A stretch of 64,000 nt of DNA from Prochlorococcus sp. MIT 1300 (GCF_034092375.1 NZ_CP139302.1:1054001-1118000); one strand, 5' to 3'. Shown: positions 45,901-53,660, counted from the stretch's first letter. The notes: generated by a model not told the origin, from the sequence alone. A program made the numbers and translations.

Positions 45901-46604
45901 GTTCTGGCCTTTGCACAATCTTTTTCCAAACGCTGTTTAGCAATCTGCAACTCTTGCTCAACAATTCTGCAACGTTCTTGACGCTCATAAACTTCATCTA
46001 ATTTTGAACGTGTCTGTTCTATTCGGTTATCAAATAAAGCAACGCCAGCTAATTCATCTATTAGGCTCCGCCGATCCTTATTACTCATAGATACGATTCT
46101 GGTCACATCGCCCTGCATCACTACATTGCTGCCTTCAGGGTCAATCCTCAAACGCCTTAATTGAGTTTGAAGCTGCTGAAGATTGCATGGCTCGCCTTCA
46201 ACGCTGTAACTACTGCTATAGGAGCCTCCGGGCATTACTCTTAACCGGCGCGTAACAGTCCATTCCCTCTGGCCAGCACTGATCCAAGGCCCTTCAGAAG
46301 GCGGCTCCAATCCTTCCTCGGCAGGATCTGGCTGCCAATCACTCAAATCGAACCTGACACTTACTACGGTTTCGGCAGACTTTCCTGCTCGAAGAACTCC
46401 GCTATTAACCAAATCAGGCAAGCGATCGGCTCGCATACCTCTACTAGTAGCTAAGCCCAGACAAAACAGAACCCCATCAAGAATATTGCTCTTTCCGGAT
46501 CCATTAGGCCCGGTCACAACTGTAAATCCCTCCTCAAGAGGGATCGTCATCGCCCCGCCAAAGGACTTGAAATGCGTTAGCTCGACCTGATTGATATGAA
46601 CCAA
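42996..46604 (-). CDS. smc: SMC chromosome segregation ATPase
   Basis: A 1202-residue SMC protein. Walker A G-P-N-G-S-G-K-S-N-I near residue 32, two very long Gln/Glu/Lys/Leu-rich coiled coils (about 170-500 and 670-1015) and a hinge (about 510-660) with G-L-V-A-Q-L-G-N-V and T-G-A-M-T-G-G-S-F. The C-terminal head has M-S-G-G-E-K-S-L-T-A-L and Y-A-L-D-E-V-D-S-F-L-D. It forms the condensin-type complex that folds and segregates the chromosome. No scpA/scpB is nearby. Confidence 0.96.
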   Translation of the reverse strand: MVHINQVELTHFKSFGGAMTIPLEEGFTVVTGPNGSGKSNILDGVLFCLGLATSRGMRADRLPDLVNSGVLRAGKSAETVVSVRFDLSDWQPDPAEEGLEPPSEGPWISAGQREWTVTRRLRVMPGGSYSSSYSVEGEPCNLQQLQTQLRRLRIDPEGSNVVMQGDVTRIVSMSNKDRRSLIDELAGVALFDNRIEQTRSKLDEVYERQERCRIVEQELQIAKQRLEKDCAKARTYQELRERLHLGRQQELVLAFEDAKNGLVKLKVQQEELSKKEVRDIEIIAEKQEKLSKEVDKLQSLQENVKALGEDKLLSVQAELAGLDTQSRELDRQAIQHKQEGEHLQVLRQDLLKKQQDLQGESKAVSDDPFENALKESEQICVNAESAVEVSRRRLGDVAGRSGAWLDEQKKLSTRRKTLQEILEPLRQEQQTLQERLEQSICRQKEFEIEQDLDSAEDQKVQEQLDQLDIEWKDLVEKIKNHKISLAESLEALSVKQRTRNRLQQEQARLERDLARIESRRETVNESRGIGALRLLLEAGIEGIHGLVAQLGNVDAAHRLALDVAAGTRLGQIVVDDDRIAAKAIEMLKKRRAGRLTFLPLNRIKTGGKVSNFVLARTGGSNQFKESDDCLGRAIDLVQFEPVYKDVFAYVFGETLVFKNLSSARVHLGQHRAVTLDGELLEKTGAMTGGSFSGRSIGLSFGSSMDSDEAEPLRKRLIELGEALVQCSQEEASQGQAIEDLRPKLRSYEQRQAALEAERQAARRANGPLLDRRRNRLESSTALHQRQKEHEKRLEFISQEMEPVVSELEQLEKKETASQLHGDSEIWNKLQKDLELADVALNEARVKRDQLLNDQRKRQLALERLGDQQQALLIEESRLKDLVEKLTQHHALWKEQQQMLKSKRFGLETQQKELQELFGEQRRARDQAEAKVADQRQKLQMAQWNLEKLREERESLAEELRNSTIRIQESEKSLPDPLPEIPQQLRNDGLDALRITLQQLQDRMEALEPVNMLALEELEKLEERLQELVQRLQVLDEERGELLLRIETVGTLRQEAFLEAFEAVDSHFREIFASLSEGDGHLQLDNPDDPLEGGLTLVAHPKGKSVRRLAAMSGGEKSLTALSFLFALQRFRPSPFYALDEVDSFLDGINVERLAALIARQAQQAQFLVVSHRRPMIGASSRTIGVTQARGAHTQVVGLPEAA

Positions 46605-46672
46605 CAGGACGAAAGCTGCTGTCTTCGAAGGTTAGCGAAACCTTCGAGAACCTCAAGAGGTCTTCACATGCT

Positions 46673-47074
46673 CTAATTTTTTTCTATAGGCAGCGCTTGA
46701 GTAAGAAAACAAAGGTTGTTCTTAATCTCCAAGGTGGCACAAAAGGCTTTACTCCTGAGATAAACGCGCACGGAAGCATCCTCAAGAGCATCAAGACTCC
46801 CTTGATAAATACCATCGAGAACTCTTTTGACTGATCCTCGACCTTCAGACAATTCTGCCGCTTCCTTTTCCAACCACTTCAAGCTGTGTAATTGAAGAGG
46901 GGTAACTTGCTCGCCTGAACCTCCAACACGAGGGAACCTAGTCAATCGCCATGTTCTGCAAGCATGGCGATCTTCTAAAAGCAAGTCGAAATGATCTCCA
47001 ACGGGATCATGAGAAAAGACGGTATGTCTCAACAAGACCCATCTCTTCGACTTTTCCACAAAGCAAATCCCCAC
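46673..47074 (-). CDS. Small protein resembling LigD phosphoesterase N-domain
   Basis: A 133-residue protein. R-H-T-V-F-S-H-D-P-V-G-D-H-F-D-L-L-L-E-D near residue 16 and T-W-R-L-T-R-F-P near residue 42 resemble the H-D-x-x-x-x-H-x-D-L-x-L-E and W-x-x-P blocks of the LigD 3'-phosphoesterase domain, which trims DNA 3' ends. The likeness is by eye; key residues (His, Asp) are present but the protein is short and Ku or ligase partners are absent. It follows smc's start by 68 bases. Confidence 0.5.
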   Translation of the reverse strand: MGICFVEKSKRWVLLRHTVFSHDPVGDHFDLLLEDRHACRTWRLTRFPRVGGSGEQVTPLQLHSLKWLEKEAAELSEGRGSVKRVLDGIYQGSLDALEDASVRVYLRSKAFCATLEIKNNLCFLTQALPIEKN

Positions 47075-47133
47075 TCAAAGTTATCTCTAGGAATTAAAGC
47101 ATTCTCAAATTACTGATAAACAAAAGATAAATT

Positions 47134-47379
47134 TTAAGACCTGGAAATGAAACCATTCAAAGCTTTGTCACCGGTGTTCTTTTGACGAACATATCTAACT
47201 TCTGCTTCCGCTGCACGCCTTGTAGCCCAATGCGCTATAGCACTTTTTTGTTTTTGTAATTCCAACAATTCGAACGCTAAGCTACGCAGCATTTCTATGT
47301 CCCCACAGGTCTCAATTGTACGGCGAAGATGTTCTACCTGTAATTCAAGTTGTAAACTTGGTTCAATTGGTTCAGTCAT
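47134..47379 (-). CDS. Small helical protein of unknown function
   Basis: An 81-residue protein with two predicted helices: L-Q-L-E-L-Q-V-E-H-L-R-R-T-I-E near residue 10, then M-L-R-S-L-A-F-E-L-L-E-L-Q-K-Q-K near residue 35, with A-H-W-A-T-R-R-A-A-E-A-E. The layout of a short coiled-coil hairpin reminds one of small cyanobacterial regulatory or adaptor proteins, but I cannot name a family. Composition and ATG support a genuine gene. Confidence 0.55.
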   Translation of the reverse strand: MTEPIEPSLQLELQVEHLRRTIETCGDIEMLRSLAFELLELQKQKSAIAHWATRRAAEAEVRYVRQKNTGDKALNGFISRS

Positions 47380-47543
47380 AACAATAAACAGAACTTTCTA
47401 CTTGTTAAAAGTTAAAAGAACTAGCTGCCTATACATAGAAGTAGAAGCCTTCAGGACGGAAAACATAAAAAACAAGTGAGCCGCTGAGCGAGGCTCTATC
47501 CAAACCATCCTGAGGCTATTGCGCTTACGTGAGCGGCGAAAAC

Positions 47544-47681
47544 CTAGTCCTTGTATGGCTTAGTAAACCTAAGAGCAATAAACAAGAGTGATGCAGCTCC
47601 TGCAAATGCGACGCCGATCAATTGATTGTCAGTAGGAACAAGATTGGAAGCAAACAACATTGCGGACAAGCCGGCGTCCAT
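47544..47681 (-). CDS. 45-residue single-helix membrane protein
   Basis: Hand translation gives MDAGLSAMLFASNLVPTD, then N-Q-L-I-G-V-A-F-A-G-A-A-S-L-L-F-I-A-L-R-F and a basic end K-P-Y-K-D. One membrane helix at about residues 20-38 with positive charges just after it. The size and shape are those of thylakoid small subunits, but I cannot match it to a named one. It starts 2 bases after the preceding small membrane gene on the same strand. Confidence 0.5.
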   Translation of the reverse strand: MDAGLSAMLFASNLVPTDNQLIGVAFAGAASLLFIALRFTKPYKD

Positions 47682-47683
47682 GA

Positions 47684-47866
47684 TTATTTAAGACAATGAC
47701 TCGGGAAGTTTGGCACTAGAAGCATTGCTATAGCAATAAATGTAAGAAAAGACGACGCTACGCCAAATAAAAGGAGGTCCATCTTCAGAGGAACAGACCT
47801 AAGAACGACCTGAGAAGGCCTTCGTTTTGAACCATCTCTAAGCTTTTGTGCTCTAGGGGGTTTCAC
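47684..47866 (-). CDS. 60-residue basic plus single-helix protein
   Basis: An Arg/Lys-rich head of about 28 residues is followed by one membrane helix (M-D-L-L-L-F-G-V-A-S-S-F-L-T-F-I-A-I-A-M-L). An internal ATG at 47782 would give a 32-residue helix-only protein, so the start is uncertain. With the 45-residue protein downstream it forms a pair of micro-membrane proteins separated by 2 bases. No family recognised. Confidence 0.4.
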   Translation of the reverse strand: MKPPRAQKLRDGSKRRPSQVVLRSVPLKMDLLLFGVASSFLTFIAIAMLLVPNFPSHCLK

Positions 47867-47910
47867 TCATAGCCTGCTCTTCCTATTCTTAAAGCAACCG
47901 TCTGGATCTC

Positions 47911-48378
47911 ATGGAATCCACGAATTCCGCATCCGGCGATCCCCAAGCTTCGGTTGGGACCAATCCGCCTAATACAGCAGATCCTTCCGATCATTGGTTT
48001 ACAGAGCGCTTTGAAAGCCTCTTGCCAAGGATTCAAGATCGCTGGCCAAACGTCGCCAAACAAACCTTAGAAGCCACGAAAGGCAGCTTGGACGAAGTCG
48101 TCCGAGTGATTTCAGAACATTCTGAACAAAGCAACTACGGGGTACGCGATCAACTTGAAGAGTTATTCAATGCTGCTGGAGATAAGACAAAGGAACTTGC
48201 AGAGAGTTTCGAACCATTAGAGAAAAAACTAGAAGCACTTCTAGACGAACTCAATAGCACGATTAGACCACGTATTGAGAGACCTGTTCGGAATCGTCCT
48301 TTACTGGCGATAGGCATGGCGGCAGGCGTTGGAATATTGATAGGCCTAATGATGGCTGGAGGCAGAAAGAGACCATGA
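47911..48378 (+). CDS. DUF883/YqjD-like membrane-anchored protein
   Basis: A 155-residue protein with a disordered start, a helical middle (about 55-130, e.g. L-E-E-L-F-N-A-A-G-D-K-T-K-E-L) and a C-terminal glycine-rich membrane anchor (L-L-A-I-G-M-A-A-G-V-G-I-L-I-G) preceded by R-N-R-P, the YqjD/ElaB pattern. In E. coli, YqjD tethers ribosomes to the inner membrane. Its stop overlaps the YqjE-like start in an ATGA, the same gene order as in E. coli yqjDE. Confidence 0.72.
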   Translation: MESTNSASGDPQASVGTNPPNTADPSDHWFTERFESLLPRIQDRWPNVAKQTLEATKGSLDEVVRVISEHSEQSNYGVRDQLEELFNAAGDKTKELAESFEPLEKKLEALLDELNSTIRPRIERPVRNRPLLAIGMAAGVGILIGLMMAGGRKRP

Positions 48379-48761
48379 ACGAAGCACAACGCTCTAAAGG
48401 CTTAGGGGCCGCGGCGAGAGTTACTGCATTAGCAGGATCAGTCATGGACCTTCACGTGCGCATAGCACTCCAGGAAGTGGATCGTGAAAAACGCAGGATT
48501 ATCAGCGGTGGAATCTTTCTCGCAATGGGAGGCACCCTGATGCTAATGGCGTTATTAGCCAGCGAAGGAGCCTTTTTCCTATGGACTCAAGATGCTTTTG
48601 ATTGGAGTCCCATTTACTCATTATCAATAATTACTTTGACTAATCTTTTCCTGGCTGGATTGAGCTTACGCATTGGCGGACAGCTAACTAAGGGTCCCTA
48701 TCTTCGCGAAACAATGGAAGGTCTATCTAAGACAACAAAAGCCGTTTTAGGGCAGTCATAA
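48375..48761 (+). CDS. YqjE-like / phage holin III-type membrane protein
   Basis: A 128-residue protein with an N-terminal amphipathic part (L-H-V-R-I-A-L-Q-E-V-D-R-E-K-R-R) and two membrane helices (about 45-68 and 78-98), followed by a short polar tail. This is the YqjE/holin-like (PF07332-type) layout, always paired with YqjD-like proteins. It is not evidence for a prophage. Translationally coupled to the preceding gene. Confidence 0.72.
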   Translation: MNEAQRSKGLGAAARVTALAGSVMDLHVRIALQEVDREKRRIISGGIFLAMGGTLMLMALLASEGAFFLWTQDAFDWSPIYSLSIITLTNLFLAGLSLRIGGQLTKGPYLRETMEGLSKTTKAVLGQS

Positions 48762-48762
48762 A

Positions 48763-49887
48763 TTAATGAATAGCATAATGCAGCCAGCGGCAATCAATTC
48801 CTCCATTATTAATTGGAATTCTACTATTACATTTCATCTTCAAGAATGCAGAAAGGCTGGGATTTCCACTGAGCATCCAAAAATCCCAACCTGAAGCCTT
48901 AGTCTTTAAAAATTGACCCAATTTGATATACAAATGAGACAAATCTGTGTCCCTTCCAATACGCTTGCCATAAGGCGGGTTACACACAATCACACCCTTC
49001 TTATCAGGCATTCTTAAATCTTCAAAGTCACCTATTTTAATGTGAATAACTTTTTGAAGTCCAGCTGCACAAACATTTGCATTAGCTTGACGAGCAATTT
49101 CCTCATCTGCTTCACAACCAATGATTAAAGGCATATTTATTTTTTTATTTTCTGGAGGAGCAGCAAGTTGCAACTCCTTTTCCCACAACCTTGAATCAAA
49201 ATCAGCCCAATTTTTGAGCAAAAATGTCCGGTTTTTGCTTGGCAAAATTTGCAATGCCAAACTGGCAGCCTCAATCAAGAAAGTGCCGGAACCGCACAAA
49301 GGATCAACCAATGGCAACGAAGACTCCCAAGAAGTCATACCTATTAACCCTGCCGCCAAATTCTCTTTAATTGGCGCTACTCCCATTGCTGCACGATAAC
49401 CACGTCGATGAAGGCTTCCAGAGACACCATCCAAGCTAAGAATTGCAGCTCCATTATTCAAATGAAGATGAAAACATAAGTCTGGATCTCCAAGATTTAC
49501 ATCAGACCTTTTCCCCCAACATTGCCGTTGAAAATCGACTAAAGCATTTTTTACTTGAAGAGCACTGAAATGACTGTGATTAAGGCGGCTAGTTGATCCT
49601 GAGACATCAACTCGAAAACTTAAAGAAGGAGGTAACCAGCTATGCCAATCAAGTGCTCTTTGAATGCCCAAATAAAGGGTTCTTGGATCGCTACAGGGGA
49701 ATCTCGCCACCTCCCTTAAAAAACGAAATGGAAGTCTGGCCTGAAGATGAAGTCTATATAAACAGGCCATGTCCGATTGAAATTCAACAAGTCCCCGCCT
49801 AAGTTTTACTTGTTGTGCCCCATGCAAAGAAAGTTCTTTCGCGCCCTCCATTTCCAGACCCTGTGGGAAAACAGCTATAACCTTCAT
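48763..49887 (-). CDS. RlmL-like 23S rRNA methyltransferase
   Basis: A 374-residue protein from ATG at 49887. Residues 1-170 form a THUMP-containing N-terminal part (V-F-P-Q-G-L-E-M-E-G-A-K-E-L), and the C-terminal Rossmann fold has D-P-L-C-G-S-G-T-F-L near residue 200 and V-C-N-P-P-Y-G-K-R-I-G near residue 305. These match the RlmL (G2445) N2-guanine methyltransferase branch. The C-terminal RlmK domain of the E. coli fusion is absent. A six-codon upstream ATG is possible. Convergent with the YqjE-like gene, stop-to-stop 1 base. Confidence 0.88.
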   Translation of the reverse strand: MKVIAVFPQGLEMEGAKELSLHGAQQVKLRRGLVEFQSDMACLYRLHLQARLPFRFLREVARFPCSDPRTLYLGIQRALDWHSWLPPSLSFRVDVSGSTSRLNHSHFSALQVKNALVDFQRQCWGKRSDVNLGDPDLCFHLHLNNGAAILSLDGVSGSLHRRGYRAAMGVAPIKENLAAGLIGMTSWESSLPLVDPLCGSGTFLIEAASLALQILPSKNRTFLLKNWADFDSRLWEKELQLAAPPENKKINMPLIIGCEADEEIARQANANVCAAGLQKVIHIKIGDFEDLRMPDKKGVIVCNPPYGKRIGRDTDLSHLYIKLGQFLKTKASGWDFWMLSGNPSLSAFLKMKCNSRIPINNGGIDCRWLHYAIH

Positions 49888-49989
49888 AAGGCAAAAATTA
49901 CTCAAAAGTCGGTAAAGGAATCACCAAAGAAAAGAGCAAGAAAGGACAAAACTAATTTGCTCAAAGCTGTCAGAATGTAATTGTTCATT

Positions 49990-50265
49990 TTCGGATGAAC
50001 TAGGTGATCCACACCAGTGCTTCGGACAGCGGTTCGATTCCGCTCAGCTCCATTAAATTCCCTAAACGAAGGGGCTGCAATGGTTTCGACGGGGCATCAG
50101 GCGGGTGACTGAAGCCTGCTCGGTCAGAGCAAAACCGTAACAGCGAACAACATCGTTCGTTTCTCCCGTCAGACAGCCCCTGTTGCTGCCTGACCCTAGT
50201 TAGGGAGATGGGGTCAAGTCAGCCTTATCACCCAAATGACTCATGAGGGCTGGAAGGCCCTCTCT
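49990..50265 (+). ncRNA. ssrA: Permuted two-piece tmRNA
   Basis: The gene is circularly permuted. An acceptor piece comes first: T-arm AGCGG-TTCGATT-CCGCT and 3' acceptor strand CAGCTCC-A end near 50053. A short spacer follows, then the coding piece starting GGGGCTG at 50071, which pairs with CAGCTCC. The tag reads from the GCG at 50143 to TGA at 50193: ANNIVRFSRQTAPVAA. The tmRNA rescues stalled ribosomes and marks the product for proteolysis. The two-piece form is known from alpha-cyanobacteria. The exact 5' end of the acceptor piece is approximate; a small hairpin GTTCAT-N6-ATGAAC lies at 49983-50000. Confidence 0.95.
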
Positions 50266-50270
50266 TTATA
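50245..50270 (+). terminator. Terminator of the tmRNA gene
   Basis: GAGGGC (50245-50250) and GCCCTC (50257-50262) form a strong G+C stem around a six-base loop, followed by TCTTTATA. This is a good intrinsic terminator, except that the T run is interrupted. The next gene begins 37 bases further on. Confidence 0.7.
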
Positions 50271-50306
50271 CGTGATATCTTTAAGTTTAAGTATGAAATC
50301 GTTGAC

Positions 50307-51203
50307 TTGATCAGTAGGAATACCAGCCAACAACCTACATATCATATCTATGGTTCAACTGGCCTTCTAGGAAGTGCATTATCAGAAATATGTTCTGGCA
50401 CAAAAAGAAATTACAAAGGGTACTCATTTTCTGGCAAGGATTCATATCAAGTTGATATATCAAACAGAAAATCTATTGCACAATGCCCTCCACCACGGGA
50501 GGGGGACTACATCATCAATCTAGCCGCAATCGCACAACCAATGAAAGTCCTAGCGAATATAGATCACGCTAGGGCAATCAACGTTAATGGTAATCATAAC
50601 CTAGCCAAATACGCCGAGAAATATGGTTGCAAGTATTTCTTTATGTCTTCCGTAGAAGTATTTGGAAGGGAAATAGAGGGGCTCAAAGAAACAACCGAAA
50701 CCTCACCAATAAATGAATACGGGAGGCAAAAAGAAGAAGCAGAAATTCACCTCTTAGAGTCTAACGATAAAAACATTATCATTGGAAGAACTAGTTGGAA
50801 CATCTCCATGAATGGTATTGGTAGATGCTTAATTGATGTCATGATCGACAGTCTTGAAAAGCCAGATAGCAAAATGGCAGAAGATAATCTTTTTACTATT
50901 GCATCATCTTATGAAACAGCTGGAAACATAATAAAGGCCTTGGAGTCTAATTTTACAGGCATAGTACACATTGCAAGTCCAACGCCAATATCTAGATATA
51001 AGATAGCTAAAATAATCATGAAATTATCAAGAAGCAAAATGTTATCCTGCAAGAAATGTAAATTCAATGATCTCTCGTTCAAAGAGCCAAGATCAAGGCT
51101 AAATGTGCTTGACTCAAGCCTAAGCATTTTAACATTCAATGCCAGTTATTCTGATCCTACAAAAATCATCATAGATAGGTTAATTAACCTCAATATCGTG
51201 TAA
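50307..51203 (+). CDS. RmlD-like NAD(P)-dependent sugar reductase
   Basis: A 298-residue extended-SDR protein. I-Y-G-S-T-G-L-L-G-S-A-L near residue 14 is the nucleotide-binding glycine loop, and the catalytic pair is in M-S-S-V-E-V-F-G and Y-G-R-Q-K (YxxxK intact, near residue 138). The family reduces nucleotide-activated 4-keto sugars (RmlD makes dTDP-L-rhamnose). First gene of the island, starting with TTG at 50307. Base composition drops clearly here compared with the tmRNA flank. Confidence 0.8.
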   Translation: MISRNTSQQPTYHIYGSTGLLGSALSEICSGTKRNYKGYSFSGKDSYQVDISNRKSIAQCPPPREGDYIINLAAIAQPMKVLANIDHARAINVNGNHNLAKYAEKYGCKYFFMSSVEVFGREIEGLKETTETSPINEYGRQKEEAEIHLLESNDKNIIIGRTSWNISMNGIGRCLIDVMIDSLEKPDSKMAEDNLFTIASSYETAGNIIKALESNFTGIVHIASPTPISRYKIAKIIMKLSRSKMLSCKKCKFNDLSFKEPRSRLNVLDSSLSILTFNASYSDPTKIIIDRLINLNIV

Positions 51204-51205
51204 AA

Positions 51206-51661
51206 ATGGTCTCATCAAATCAAGTGAATTTGATTTACGTAAACGAGAACACTTTGCGTGTAAACTCTAGTGGCTTCATTTTCAAAAATGAGTATCGGTT
51301 AAAGTTGATTGAACTTGCGAAGAAACATAAAAGTGGAAGTGCGAGAATATGCCTTCACGGTAGTACATTAGAAACGACACAGAATATGATTATCTGCTTA
51401 ATGCCTCACAAATCATTCCAGGGCCATTTTCACCCTAAGGGGAAGAAGGAATCATATACAATTTTGTCCGGTGTTCTCTATGTTGAACGGTATTCAGCAA
51501 GTAACGAACTTATCTCAACCGAGGCCCTTACAGCGTCTAACACTCCATATATGCACCTAGGGGGAGAAAAGCATTTACCATATACAAAAGAAGAGATATG
51601 CCTCTACCAGGAGGTTTATCATGGAACATTCATCAAGAACAAAGACGTAATCCCCTTTTAA
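51206..51661 (+). CDS. WbuC-like cupin protein
   Basis: A 151-residue protein. R-I-C-L-H-G-S-T near residue 48 and the cupin core G-H-F-H-P-K-G-K-K-E-S-Y-T-I-L-S-G near residue 74 match the WbuC family of O-antigen clusters, in which two histidines and a glutamate bind a metal. The function is unproven but the family travels with surface-polysaccharide genes. It begins 2 bases after the previous stop. Confidence 0.72.
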   Translation: MVSSNQVNLIYVNENTLRVNSSGFIFKNEYRLKLIELAKKHKSGSARICLHGSTLETTQNMIICLMPHKSFQGHFHPKGKKESYTILSGVLYVERYSASNELISTEALTASNTPYMHLGGEKHLPYTKEEICLYQEVYHGTFIKNKDVIPF

Positions 51662-51687
51662 CTTAGCCAAAATCAATCTGGAGACAT

Positions 51688-52878
51688 ATGGAGAGCTTGA
51701 TTCAAAAAACAAGTTGCTGCCCAATCTGTTCATCAAATGATGTTGAAGTCGTATGTGAGTTAAAGAATTATCCATTGACTGAGTTATTCGTACCATCTTG
51801 TGGGAATGCAAGAGATAGAACCCAGCATCCATTAATAGAATCGGATCAAACCCTAAAATATTGCTCCGATTGTTCTCATGCTTTTCTGGAAAATGTGATA
51901 TCTCCGGATTATTTATACTCTAAAGACAACTACAATACAGTTACGACAAATAGTAGTGGCTCCTTAATAAGTATTAAAAACTTTGCGCGTTTTATAAACC
52001 AACAAAATCATGAGGTCTCATATACTATTGATATAGGTGGTAATGACAGCAATTTACTGAGACTGATAAATTGCGAGGTTGGCTGTGTAATAGATCCAAA
52101 TGCCAGTTCAAATGACAAAAGATATTCGGCTATAAATAATTTCTTTGAGGCAATTAATCCAGAAAAATTTAACGGGGCTCCTGTTAACATAGTTTCTAGT
52201 CATACACTTGAGCATATCCAGTCTCCGCATACATTTTTCAACTTCCTAAGTTCTATAAAAACTATTGAGCATGTATTTCTACAGTTTCCATGTCTAGAAT
52301 TAATGCACGAGTCAAGCAGATACGATCTCATACATCATCAACACTTGCATTATTACACATTGAACTCAATTCAAACCCTTGCCAAACAATATGGTTTTAT
52401 AATAAATGCCTATGAATATGACCATGACCACTATGGAACATTGCGGGTACATATTGCGAAAGAAAAGGTGCTTTTAAAGCAAAGTATTCATGAAAAGCTC
52501 TCCTCAAAACTCGATATTAATGACTTAATAAATGATTATAAATTATTCAATAAATCATGCTCTAATAACTCATCAATGCTAACAAAGCTTCCTTCACTAT
52601 ACTGCTATGGTGCATCTTTAATGCTGCCAATAATATACTATTATTACCCATCTCTTAGTTCCTTATCAAAAGGAATATATGACATGGATGAGAGTAAATC
52701 ATCAGTACGATATGCAAATGTACAAACACCTATTCTTCACGATGATGGCAAAGTAGATTTCAACAATATGTCCATTTGCATAACTGCAGTTGCAACAAAA
52801 TCTGCTCATCGTAAAATATTAACCAACTTGGCAAAAAGACAGCCAATATATATCTTCAATCCTTTCGGAGCATTGTAA
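51688..52878 (+). CDS. Sugar C-methyltransferase-like protein
   Basis: A 396-residue protein. The N-terminal zinc-binding part has C-C-P-I-C near residue 9 and Y-C-S-D-C near residue 58. The middle is a class I methyltransferase fold: D-I-G-G-N-D-S-N-L near residue 112, S-H-T-L-E-H-I near residue 170. The C-terminal part carries C-Y-G-A-S-L-M-L-P near residue 305, the third domain of NDP-hexose C-methyltransferases (TylC3 type). These add a C-linked methyl group to a keto sugar. Its TAA overlaps the next ATG (TAATG). Confidence 0.78.
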   Translation: MESLIQKTSCCPICSSNDVEVVCELKNYPLTELFVPSCGNARDRTQHPLIESDQTLKYCSDCSHAFLENVISPDYLYSKDNYNTVTTNSSGSLISIKNFARFINQQNHEVSYTIDIGGNDSNLLRLINCEVGCVIDPNASSNDKRYSAINNFFEAINPEKFNGAPVNIVSSHTLEHIQSPHTFFNFLSSIKTIEHVFLQFPCLELMHESSRYDLIHHQHLHYYTLNSIQTLAKQYGFIINAYEYDHDHYGTLRVHIAKEKVLLKQSIHEKLSSKLDINDLINDYKLFNKSCSNNSSMLTKLPSLYCYGASLMLPIIYYYYPSLSSLSKGIYDMDESKSSVRYANVQTPILHDDGKVDFNNMSICITAVATKSAHRKILTNLAKRQPIYIFNPFGAL

Positions 52879-53660
52879 TGGATTTAGGCATCAAAGAAAA
52901 ATCGTGCCTTGTCACAGGAGGCTGCAATGGAATTGGCGCGGAAATAACTCGATCATTACTCAAGGAAGGTTGCCGTGTAACAGCAACCTCTCGATCAGCT
53001 CCTGAAGAATTTATATCTACGTTAAACCAGGACGATCAATCAAGATTCAATTACCTATTAGCTGAACTTTCCAGTACAGGTGGTTTGCAAAATTTCCTTA
53101 ATCAAAATAATTTTGACTTTGATATTCTAATTAATAATGCTGGGCACACCTTAGACGTTAAAGACCCTTTTTGCTCATTAGAACAATGGGGAAAAGTGAT
53201 GCACTTAAACTTTTATGCCTGCGTTGAACTTGTTAATCAAGTTGTACCTCATATGAGGCGTAGCGAATGGGGCCGAATTGTCAATATTACATCTTGTGCG
53301 GGCCTTGAAAACTCAGGTCCAGTAACATTTACTACCGCCAAGGCTGCATTAACAGCGTACACCAGAAGCATGGGCCGTGTTCTGGCAATAGAGAGCCCTG
53401 GCATTGTCATGACAGCTGTCTATCCAGGTGTAATAGTCACCCCAGGTGGGCATTGGGATTCAATTCTCAAAGAAAATCCGGATCACGCTAAAAAATATAT
53501 TGAGGAACGTTGCCCACTAGGAAGATTTGGAAAAATATCGGAATTTGTACCTGCAGTTATGTTTTTCGCCTCTTCCCATGCATCATTTGCCCATGGCTCT
53601 ATCGTTGGGATTGATGGAGGACAATCAAAACACTTCATGCAATACAACTATGAGCCATGA
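52878..53660 (+). CDS. SDR protein lacking the catalytic tyrosine
   Basis: A 260-residue classical SDR with T-G-G-C-N-G-I-G near residue 13 and N-N-A-G near residue 90. The active-site block reads N-I-T-S-C-A-G-L-E-N-S-G-P-V-T-F-T-T-A-K: Ser and Lys are present but the Tyr of YxxxK is Phe. With the shorter Ser-to-Lys spacing by one residue, this departs from the canonical oxidoreductase site. The C-terminal G-I-D-G-G-Q-S is normal. It overlaps both neighbours by 1-4 bases. Confidence 0.85.
   Translation: MDLGIKEKSCLVTGGCNGIGAEITRSLLKEGCRVTATSRSAPEEFISTLNQDDQSRFNYLLAELSSTGGLQNFLNQNNFDFDILINNAGHTLDVKDPFCSLEQWGKVMHLNFYACVELVNQVVPHMRRSEWGRIVNITSCAGLENSGPVTFTTAKAALTAYTRSMGRVLAIESPGIVMTAVYPGVIVTPGGHWDSILKENPDHAKKYIEERCPLGRFGKISEFVPAVMFFASSHASFAHGSIVGIDGGQSKHFMQYNYEP

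Noticed and set aside
47863-48063. Minus-strand 66-residue frame
   Set aside because: Lies antisense to the DUF883/YqjD-like gene, which has a clear family pattern and a coupled partner.
48375-48761. Holin-like protein as a prophage sign
   Set aside because: It pairs with a YqjD-like gene in the chromosomal yqjDE order; there are no other phage genes.
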